From the NCBI GenBank assembly GCA_029061225.1, contig JAIDSM010000264.1:1-37561 (forward strand): DNA of 37,561 nt, read 5' to 3'. A program made the position numbers and the translations under genes. The notes beneath the pieces are model-generated. The model did not search any database, was not told the origin of the DNA, and was given only the letters and a program-made list of their open reading frames with translations. This stretch comes from Muribaculaceae bacterium. Lineage in GTDB: Bacteria > Bacteroidota > Bacteroidia > Bacteroidales > Muribaculaceae. Positions 31,323-37,561 of this stretch are shown here, one piece after another; the stretch's first letter is position 1, and each line of letters opens with the position of its first letter.

Positions 31323-33347
31323 TTATCGTTTTGAGTCGAGGAGTGACGGCGAGGGATTGGTATAGTTGTCGATGCCGAGTTCCACCGGAATCATCTCCTC
31401 AAGAGAATGCATGGACAGACCTGTCGGTTTCTTTCCCGCCTTTTCTCCGAAATACTCAAGGCAGGCATCACGCCACCAAATGGCGTCCTTATGTTGGGTG
31501 AGGAGTCTATCCTTGATGTCGTTGTAGATTTCCGGTTCCATTGTGCCGTCAAGATCATTCCATGTCATACGCATATCGGCCACTCCTTCCACTCCCTGGT
31601 CGTAGTGACGGTTGAGCGCTTCCCACAGTGTCTCTCCAGATGGAAGCTGATGGTCCCAGCCAAGATGATGAAACCAGAGAAGGTATTTCTCAGGACAGGC
31701 ATTCACATCCTCGAGTGTCTCCGCAAGAGGCGAGGGGTATTGCGCCGTGGCTCCGCTTCCGCTCTTTACAGTGCGGTCGAAGCCGATTCCATCCCTATCG
31801 GCTCGGTGATAGTATTTCGGAAGCCAGTCGGGGCGTGCACCTGCAGGGTCGCACCAAGGTTGCGGCCCGTAATGATGTCCGAAGGCGAATAGGTGGTGGA
31901 GTCCCATAGGCATCATGTAGTCTACCACGTTCTCTCGGCTCCCGGCCATCATCTTCTTGAATTCCGGCATACGGCTATCGTCTATATTAAGCCATGGAGT
32001 CATTTCCGCCCATTCCTCGACTATGTCATCCGATTTAAGTGTCGGGTCCCATGCAAGTCGGCCGAAAGCATACCAGTTGGCCTGCGCGAGGGGATGGCCA
32101 GTCATATTCTCATTATTTCCGATATTGGCGACTCCGGCCACTCCCTTGATATTGCCGCCCGGGGCTTCATCGAAAAATTCCTCCCACATCGGGGCAAGAT
32201 AAGCGAGATGGTTGGCGTGTCCGAGATATTCCTGGGTGATTTGAAGTTCCGCGATGAGCGGAGTCTTCTTCATTCCATTGAAAAGGGGACTGTATGGCTC
32301 TCGGGGCTGGAAATCGACAGGTCCGTTTTTCACCTGCACCATTACGTTGGAGTCAAACTTGCCGTCGAGGGGATTGAACTCCACATATGCCTGTTTTGCA
32401 CGGTCAGGATCGGAAGGGGAATAGACGAAAGCGCGCCACATTACCAGTCCGCCATATGGTTTCAGGGCCTTTGCAAGCATATTTGCTCCCTCGGCGTGAG
32501 TACGTCCGAAATCGCAAGGTCCCGGCTGTCCCTCGCTGTTGGCCTTCACGAGAAAACCTCCGAAATCAGGAATGAGCGAATAAATCTCTTTCGCTTTGGC
32601 TTGCCACCATTTCGCTACGTCTTTGTCGAGGGGATCAGCTGTCGAAAGACCTCCGATTACGCTTGGCGAAGCGAAGTTTACCGAAAGATAGACCTTTATT
32701 CCGTAAGGCCGTAGAATGTCGGCTATTTCTGCCACTCTTTTCAGTATCTGCGGAGTCAGCATATTCGGAGAAGCGTTGACATTATTGAGTACTGTCCCGT
32801 TGATTCCCGCCATAGCGTTGGCGAGCGCGTATTTCTTATAAAGTGATATCTGCTGATCAGTCAGTGGAGAATCCCAGTTCCATATACTTTGACCGGCATA
32901 TCCTCGTTCGATGGTACCGTCAAGGTTGTCCCAGTGGTTGAGCACCCTCAAATCATGTTTAGGAGCGTCGGTCCTGTCGAAGCATGAGGCAGGTCGATAG
33001 AGCGACAGAGCGCCATAAAGAAGTCCCTGTGCTGTCGGAGCGGAGACTGTCACGGTATTAGTGGTGCTATCTGCAGAAATTACATAGGCTTCCTTTTTAG
33101 CAGCAGCTTTCTTATTTTCTACGAGCCTGATTTTCCTGAAGTAGCTGTCAGGAGCAGCCTCCGAAAGGATTTCGACCGCCTTAAGGGCGATAGGTTCGTT
33201 CCCGTTGTATTCTACGCTGACATTATCATCAGCGAGCGGGAGCCAGAGTCTGGAGTCGCTTCTCTCGGCGAAAAGCGGCAGTGATGCATAGGTAATGATG
33301 ACTGCGGAAGCAAATAGTCCTGAATAGAATCGGCCGAATGTCTTCAT
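31323..33347 (-). CDS. GH67 alpha-glucuronidase
   Basis: The 674-residue protein has a signal peptide (about 1-27, 'YASLPLFA'), a small N-terminal beta domain, and the GH67 TIM barrel. Typical segments are 'RVLNHWDNLDGTIERGYAG' (134-152), 'GINGTVLNNVN' and 'DFGGFLVKANSEGQPGP' (261-277), with the likely acid Glu272. The helical C-terminal domain includes 'MPMGLHHLFAFGHHYGPQPW'. GH67 removes (4-O-methyl-)glucuronic acid from the non-reducing end of xylo-oligosaccharides made by GH10 xylanases, which fits the GH10 gene next door. Released glucuronate could enter through ExuT and UxaC in the same window. It is 21 bp before the GH35-like gene and about 160 bp after xylA. Confidence 0.96.
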   Translation of the reverse strand: MKTFGRFYSGLFASAVIITYASLPLFAERSDSRLWLPLADDNVSVEYNGNEPIALKAVEILSEAAPDSYFRKIRLVENKKAAAKKEAYVISADSTTNTVTVSAPTAQGLLYGALSLYRPASCFDRTDAPKHDLRVLNHWDNLDGTIERGYAGQSIWNWDSPLTDQQISLYKKYALANAMAGINGTVLNNVNASPNMLTPQILKRVAEIADILRPYGIKVYLSVNFASPSVIGGLSTADPLDKDVAKWWQAKAKEIYSLIPDFGGFLVKANSEGQPGPCDFGRTHAEGANMLAKALKPYGGLVMWRAFVYSPSDPDRAKQAYVEFNPLDGKFDSNVMVQVKNGPVDFQPREPYSPLFNGMKKTPLIAELQITQEYLGHANHLAYLAPMWEEFFDEAPGGNIKGVAGVANIGNNENMTGHPLAQANWYAFGRLAWDPTLKSDDIVEEWAEMTPWLNIDDSRMPEFKKMMAGSRENVVDYMMPMGLHHLFAFGHHYGPQPWCDPAGARPDWLPKYYHRADRDGIGFDRTVKSGSGATAQYPSPLAETLEDVNACPEKYLLWFHHLGWDHQLPSGETLWEALNRHYDQGVEGVADMRMTWNDLDGTMEPEIYNDIKDRLLTQHKDAIWWRDACLEYFGEKAGKKPTGLSMHSLEEMIPVELGIDNYTNPSPSLLDSKR

Positions 33348-33403
33348 GGTAATGAGGCTTGATAAGAAAGAATATGGAAAATGAGTGAAATGTGTAGATA
33401 TTG

Positions 33404-33435
33404 ACTTGGGAAGACAGTTCTCTGCCTTCCCAAGT
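33404..33435. other. Long stem-loop between xylA and GH67
   Basis: ACTTGGGAAG-a-CAG (33404-33417) pairs with CTG-c-CTTCCCAAGT (33422-33435) around a 4-nt loop. There is only weak T-richness on either side, so attenuation or differential mRNA stability between xylA and GH67 is more likely than full termination. Confidence 0.6.
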
Positions 33436-33451
33436 ATATTTTGTAGTTACA

Positions 33452-33505
33452 TCAATGATTAAGATAATTATAATAGATCATTGATCATTAATCATTGATC
33501 ATTGA
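33452..33505. repeat. ATCATTGATCATTA-type repeat downstream of xylA
   Basis: Overlapping TGATCATT/AATGATCA words, largely palindromic, lie just after the xylA stop codon. The unit differs from the other junction repeats. Confidence 0.75.
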
Positions 33506-33506
33506 A

Positions 33507-34823
33507 TCAAGCGTACATGTTTACGATTGCCTCGTAGAGTTCCTGCTTGCCGGAAGTCTGGGCGGGTTCGTTGATCTCGCGGCCGATTTCTGCGAGCTGT
33601 TCGAGAGAAAGCTTGCCTTCCTCGAATTCCTTGCCCTTGCCGCTGTCGAAGGAAGCGTAACGGTCGGCGAGCATCTTCTTGTAAGGCGACTTCTCAAGCA
33701 CGTTTGCCGCACACTCGAGAGCACGTGCCATTGCGTCCATACCGGCGATGTGGGCGATGAAGATATCCTCGAGGTCGGTGGAATTGCGACGGGTCTTTGC
33801 GTCGAAGTTCGTACCGCCGTTGCCAAGGCCGCCGTTGCGGATAATCTGCATCATTGCCTGAGTGAGCTCATAGTTGTCGATGGGGAACTGGTCGGTATCC
33901 CAGCCGTTCTGGTAGTCACCGCGGTTAGCGTCGATGCTGCCGAGCATGCCGTTGTCTACAGCCACTGCGAGTTCATGCTCGAATGTGTGGCCTGCGAGAG
34001 TAGCGTGGTTAACCTCAATATTCACCTTGAAGTCCTTGTCAAGGCCATGAGCCTTAAGGAAGCCGATGACAGTCTCAGTGTCGACGTCATACTGGTGCTT
34101 GCTGGGCTCCATGGGCTTCGGCTCGATGAGGAATGTTCCTGTGAAGCCTTTGCTGCGGGCATAATCGCGTGCCATTGTAAGCATAGTTGCGAGATGCTCT
34201 TTCTCACGCTTCTGATCGGTATTGAGAAGGCTCATGTAGCCTTCGCGGCCACCCCAGAATACGTAGTTCTGACCGCCGAGTTCGATTGTTGCGTCGATAG
34301 CGTTCTTGATCTGAACGGCAGCGCGGGCTACCACGTCAAAGTCAGGGTTTGTAGCTGCTCCATTCATATAGCGGCTGTTGCCGAATACGTTGGCTGTGCC
34401 CCAGAGGTTCTTGATGTTAGTGCCCTGCATCTTCTCTTTGATGTAGGCTACGACAGCCTTGAGGTTTGCTTCGTATTCTTCAACTGAGTTGCCCTCGTCT
34501 ACGAGGTCAACGTCGTGGAAGCAGAAATATTCGATACCGAGCTTGTCCATGATCTCGAAGCCGGCGTCAACTTTGTTCTTAGCGCGTTCTACAGCTGTTT
34601 CACCCACGTTCCAAGGGAACTTCTTGGTGCCTCCGCCAAACTGGTCGCCTCCCTCTGCGCAGAGAGTGTGCCACCATGCCATGGCGAACTTGAGCCATTC
34701 CTTCATAGGTTTGCCGAGAACGAGTTTCTCAGCGTCATAGTAACGGTAGGCGAGGGGATTGTAGCTTGAAGTACCCTCGAACTTGATTTTCCCTATGCCG
34801 GGAAAGTATTCTTTCTGTGCCAT
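33507..34823 (-). CDS. xylA: Xylose isomerase
   Basis: The 438-residue protein is a class II xylose isomerase, converting D-xylose to D-xylulose in the cytoplasm. The class-typical N-terminus '[17 protein letters not shown]' is present, with '[17 protein letters not shown]' (48-63) and the catalytic 'YFCFHDVD' with His103 and Asp106. The metal-binding '[16 protein letters not shown]' and '[16 protein letters not shown]' stretches are also present. Length is standard. It is 70 bp downstream of xylB, in an interval dominated by an AAGGTCTTT array, and precedes GH67. The pair with xylB gives the full route to xylulose-5-phosphate. Confidence 0.98.
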   Translation of the reverse strand: MAQKEYFPGIGKIKFEGTSSYNPLAYRYYDAEKLVLGKPMKEWLKFAMAWWHTLCAEGGDQFGGGTKKFPWNVGETAVERAKNKVDAGFEIMDKLGIEYFCFHDVDLVDEGNSVEEYEANLKAVVAYIKEKMQGTNIKNLWGTANVFGNSRYMNGAATNPDFDVVARAAVQIKNAIDATIELGGQNYVFWGGREGYMSLLNTDQKREKEHLATMLTMARDYARSKGFTGTFLIEPKPMEPSKHQYDVDTETVIGFLKAHGLDKDFKVNIEVNHATLAGHTFEHELAVAVDNGMLGSIDANRGDYQNGWDTDQFPIDNYELTQAMMQIIRNGGLGNGGTNFDAKTRRNSTDLEDIFIAHIAGMDAMARALECAANVLEKSPYKKMLADRYASFDSGKGKEFEEGKLSLEQLAEIGREINEPAQTSGKQELYEAIVNMYA

Positions 34824-34850
34824 TGTTGTGTTTTTATTTGTTTTTATTGT

Positions 34851-34895
34851 AAGGTCTTTAAGGTCTTTAAGGTCTTTAAGGTCTTTAAGGTCTTT
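34851..34895. repeat. (AAGGTCTTT)5 tandem array overlapping the xylB stop
   Basis: Five perfect 9-bp copies. The xylB stop codon (34894-34896) is built from the edge of the array, so the repeat borders the reading frame directly. The same unit occurs at 8711-8739. Confidence 0.93.
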
Positions 34896-36378
34896 AGGGA
34901 TTTATTTGATTTAGTCTTTCCTTCCAGAGCCTGTAAGCTGCGAGATAAGGCTCGCGGTCTTTGGGAGGCTGTATCTCGGTTATCTTTTTGAGCGTGGCGA
35001 AGGCCTCGTTGTTGTCTTTGTAGATTCCTGCGCCTATGCCTGCACCTTTAGCCGCTCCGACGCTTCCGTCGGTCTCATAGAGTTTGATGGTCGCTCCGCT
35101 CACGGCGGCGAGGGTCTCGCGGAAGAGGGGACTGAGGAACATATTAGCGTGTCCTGCATGTATGGTGTCTACCTTCAGCCCCATTGCCTCGGTAATCTCG
35201 ATTCCGTACATGAAGGAGAAGACGATGCCTTCCTGAGCCGCGCGCATGAGGTGGGCTTTGTTGTGGATGTTGAAGTTTATTCCAAAGATTGAGCAACCGA
35301 TTTCCTTGTTCTGCAGGATTCTCTCGGCACCGTTGCCGAAAGGTATGATGCTGAGACCTTCCGCTCCAACGGGTACGGATTCCGCCATACGGTTCATATC
35401 GTCGTAGCTCATGCCGGGGGAGGCGATGTTGCGCTTCATCCAGCTGTTGAGGATGCCGGTGCCGTTGATGCATGTAAGGACACCAACACGGGGTTCTTCA
35501 GCCGTGTGATTTACGTGGGCGAAACAGTTGACGCGGGATTTCGGATCGCAGTCTGTCTTACCGTTTACAGCGTATACCACTCCTGATGTGCCTCCGGTAG
35601 CGGCTATCTCACCCGGGTTGAACACGTTCAGGCTAAGCGCGTTGTTAGGCTGGTCTCCGGCGCGGTACGTCACCGGTGTTCCGGGTTCGAGACCAAGTTC
35701 TTTTGCCGGTTCCGGAAGAAGACGTCCCTGGATGCTGAAAGTGGGTTTCACTTCAGGCAATATCTCCATGTCGAAGCCGAAATAGTCCATGAGGAACTTA
35801 GCTGGAGCGTTCTCCTTGAAGTCCCATAGCACATAGTTGGAGATGCCTTCCGGTGTAGTGCAGATTTCGCCGGTCATCTTCATCGCGATGTAGTCGGCGG
35901 GAAGCATTATCTTGTAGATCTTTTCGAAGACTTCCGGTTCATTTTCCTTTACCCATGCGAGTTTGGCGGCGGTAAAGTTGCCGGGGGAGTTGAGAAGGTG
36001 TGTCAGGCAGAGTTCCTCTCCGAGTTCCTCGAATGCCTTCTGCCCATAAGGAACAGCCCTGGAGTCGCACCAGATTATAGCGTCACGGAGCAGGTTGCGG
36101 TCTTTGTCGATGCATACGAGGCCGTGCATCTGGAAAGAAAAACCTATTGCCTTGATGTCTGCCGGATTCACTTTGGAGCTGTCGAGTACACTCTTTGTAA
36201 CTTCCTTAATGTATTCCCACCAGTTTTCGGGATTCTGTTCGGCCCATCCGGGTTTCAGAGCCTTGATGGGAGCTTCGGATTTCGGGAAGAAATCAGTAGC
36301 CACGCATTTTCCGCTTTCTGCGTCAACGATACTTGCCTTTACAGAGGAAGTACCTATATCGTATCCTAATAAGTACAT
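34894..36378 (-). CDS. xylB: Xylulokinase
   Basis: The 494-residue protein is an FGGY-family sugar kinase that phosphorylates D-xylulose. The ATPase-fold start '[18 protein letters not shown]' is at residues 2-19, '[15 protein letters not shown]' near 80, and the catalytic Asp lies in '[14 protein letters not shown]' (about 240-255), followed by '[16 protein letters not shown]'. The FGGY C-terminal ATP-binding domain with '[21 protein letters not shown]' is intact. It is the first gene of the xylan minus-strand series, behind a consensus promoter at 36452-36481. Identification as a xylulokinase rather than another FGGY kinase is supported by adjacency to xylA. Confidence 0.96.
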   Translation of the reverse strand: MYLLGYDIGTSSVKASIVDAESGKCVATDFFPKSEAPIKALKPGWAEQNPENWWEYIKEVTKSVLDSSKVNPADIKAIGFSFQMHGLVCIDKDRNLLRDAIIWCDSRAVPYGQKAFEELGEELCLTHLLNSPGNFTAAKLAWVKENEPEVFEKIYKIMLPADYIAMKMTGEICTTPEGISNYVLWDFKENAPAKFLMDYFGFDMEILPEVKPTFSIQGRLLPEPAKELGLEPGTPVTYRAGDQPNNALSLNVFNPGEIAATGGTSGVVYAVNGKTDCDPKSRVNCFAHVNHTAEEPRVGVLTCINGTGILNSWMKRNIASPGMSYDDMNRMAESVPVGAEGLSIIPFGNGAERILQNKEIGCSIFGINFNIHNKAHLMRAAQEGIVFSFMYGIEITEAMGLKVDTIHAGHANMFLSPLFRETLAAVSGATIKLYETDGSVGAAKGAGIGAGIYKDNNEAFATLKKITEIQPPKDREPYLAAYRLWKERLNQINP

Positions 36379-36451
36379 CTGATGTCGTGTTTATGGTATA
36401 TTTATTACGGTTCGATCTTTTGCTATCGGCCAAGTAGGCCTCTTCTGTCTG

Positions 36452-36481
36452 CAAAGTTAATAAATAATTCAGACTTACAAA
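36452..36481 (-). promoter_or_regulatory. Promoter of the xylB-xylA operon
   Basis: On the minus strand TTTG (36478-36481) and TAACTTTG (36452-36459) are 18 nt apart. The predicted leader before the xylB ATG is about 70 nt. The rest of the 317-bp gap to 36695 is A/T-rich; its right half must hold the promoter of the Rpn gene, for which I see only a weak TAATTTAG near 36668. Confidence 0.7.
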
Positions 36482-36695
36482 AACTTTTCGCAAAAACTTT
36501 TCAACTTTATTCCAAATTAAGCTTCCGCAACTAATCGGATCCAAATTGTGGACAATGCGACTGAATGTATGAATTTCTCAAGCCGATACTATCTACCGAC
36601 GCAACATAAAAAATAATAAAGACTCATCTTTTCGGCATGTTGAGTTGTATCATAAGGAAATTTTTATTAATTTAGTAGTCTCAAATTAAATCAGG

Positions 36696-37561
36696 ATGAA
36701 AACAACGATAGAAGACCTTCTTAATAAAACATTCATAAAACTTCGTTCAGACTACGGATTTAAGCGGGCATTTGGCTCACAACAACATTCAGAGGTTTTA
36801 AAAAGATTCTTAAATGCCCTCTTCGAAGGAAAGATGGTTGTCACCGATGTGACGTTTCAGGATAAAGAAGTTCTGCCTCCGGATGCTGACGGGAAAAGAA
36901 TAGTGTATGATGCCTACTGTACAACGTCTACTGGCTATCATTTCGTTGTAGAAATGCAACGCAAACAGTCCGAATTGTTTGGCAAGAGAATGATTTTCTA
37001 TATATCATCTTGCGTATTCCGTCAAGGAGAGAGTGGTAAATCTTATAAATTTGAACCGATTTATCTTATTGTGATCACTGATTTTGACATGAAGCCTTTT
37101 CAAAAACGTCTTATCAATGAGATTGTCCTTATGGAGAGAAACACTAATGTCGTCTTCACCGAAGACTTTAAGATTTTCTTCTTATCGTTATCTCAGGTCA
37201 GCGAGGAATGGGAAGACTGCAAATCAGAAATAGAAAGAAGACTTTATCTCATAAAAAATATGGAAAAACTCAATAAGAATTCTAAACCGTATAAGACCGG
37301 TGAATATGATGAAATGTTTGAAGCATCTGAAATAGCATCTATGGCAGCTGAAGACATTGTAGCCTATAGAAACTCGATTATGATCGAGATGGAACGTGAA
37401 TCTGAATTAGAATTTGCAAAGGAAGAAGGTAAGGAAGAAGGAAGGGAAGAAGGAAGGGAAGAGGAAAGAATGATTATGGCCAGAAGGATGAAGGCAAATG
37501 GATTGCCGATTGGAGATATCCTTCTTTACACCGGATTGTCTGAAGAACAGGTAAGGTCACT
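36696..37561 (+). CDS. Rpn/PD-(D/E)XK family nuclease-transposase protein (continues off the right edge)
   Basis: From the ATG at 36696 the frame is open for 288 codons to the end of the window. The N-terminus 'LRSDYGFKRAFGSQQHSEVLKRFLNALF' is typical of Rpn-type proteins, formerly called PDDEXK-family transposases. The nuclease core is visible as an Asp in 'VYDAYCTT' and the E-x-Q pair in 'FVVEMQRKQ'. Near the C-terminus is an acidic 'EEGREEGREEE' run encoded by short purine repeats, a common feature of the family, followed by 'MKANGLPIGDILLYTGLS'. These proteins are linked to RecA-independent recombination and mobile DNA. Only a few residues should be missing. It lies alone beyond the xyl block. 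Confidence 0.9.
   Translation, partial: MKTTIEDLLNKTFIKLRSDYGFKRAFGSQQHSEVLKRFLNALFEGKMVVTDVTFQDKEVLPPDADGKRIVYDAYCTTSTGYHFVVEMQRKQSELFGKRMIFYISSCVFRQGESGKSYKFEPIYLIVITDFDMKPFQKRLINEIVLMERNTNVVFTEDFKIFFLSLSQVSEEWEDCKSEIERRLYLIKNMEKLNKNSKPYKTGEYDEMFEASEIASMAAEDIVAYRNSIMIEMERESELEFAKEEGKEEGREEGREEERMIMARRMKANGLPIGDILLYTGLSEEQVRS

Noticed and set aside
31893..32714. 273-codon plus-strand open frame opposite GH67
   Set aside because: Antisense shadow with no recognisable domain.
33495..34487. 330-codon plus-strand open frame opposite xylA
   Set aside because: Antisense shadow of a certain xylose isomerase, with no family resemblance.
1..37561. tRNA, rRNA or insertion-sequence genes
   Set aside because: I saw no tRNA-like cloverleaf with a GGTTCGA-type arm, no rRNA sequence and no transposase with terminal inverted repeats; the Rpn gene has no visible ends of its own.

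Overview
The window looks like chromosome from a gut Bacteroidales bacterium, probably near Muribaculaceae or Prevotella. This rests on Bacteroidota-type promoters (TTTG about 20 nt upstream of TAnnTTTG), starts without strong Shine-Dalgarno sequences, and plant cell-wall glycosidases of Bacteroidota type. The genus is an inference from gene content only.

Layout. (1) 1-3050: a visibly AT-rich island encoding a lanthipeptide-type RiPP system. It has a LanC-like cyclase and the N-terminal third of a LanB-like dehydratase (running off the left edge), with a divergent gene for a 241-residue protein carrying 31 cysteines in a Thr-x2/3-Cys pattern. (2) 3129-4409: a small ECF sigma-factor operon with two membrane proteins. 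(3) 4665-21827: nine minus-strand genes for pectin/rhamnogalacturonan breakdown and hexuronate catabolism, in transcription order uxaB, uxaA, uxaC, exuT, CE12-GH28, GH28-GH105, a six-hairpin lipoprotein, GH106 and GH105. (4) 21993-23636: a PAP2 phosphatase and an outer-membrane-barrel-like protein. (5) 23846-25258: a PurF-like protein without the glutaminase nucleophile. (6) 25259-26039: about 780 bp without a convincing gene, including a candidate structured RNA, followed by an Abi/HEPN gene. (7) 27113-36378: a xylan block with a GH10 xylanase on the plus strand and xylB, xylA, GH67 and a GH35-like enzyme on the minus strand. (8) From 36696 to the right edge: a partial Rpn/PD-(D/E)XK gene.

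How the genes work together. GH28 enzymes release saturated galacturonate; GH106 and GH105 remove rhamnose and terminal uronate residues; the CE12 domain deacetylates. ExuT imports hexuronate, and UxaC, UxaB and UxaA convert galacturonate to 2-keto-3-deoxygluconate. In the xylan block GH10 cuts the backbone, GH67 removes (methyl)glucuronic acid, and XylA and XylB take xylose to xylulose-5-phosphate. No SusC/SusD pair, polysaccharide lyase, beta-xylosidase, KDG kinase or aldolase lies in the window, so both pathways need genes elsewhere.

The most novel part is the Cys-rich protein next to LanB/LanC. If it is the substrate, it would be an unusually large lanthipeptide precursor with up to about 30 potential rings, and its gene shows perfect in-frame tandem duplications that suggest growth by repeat expansion. 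Other points of interest are a candidate pseudoknotted RNA with two mutually exclusive pairings, the nucleophile-less PurF paralog, and locus-specific short tandem repeats at most operon junctions.
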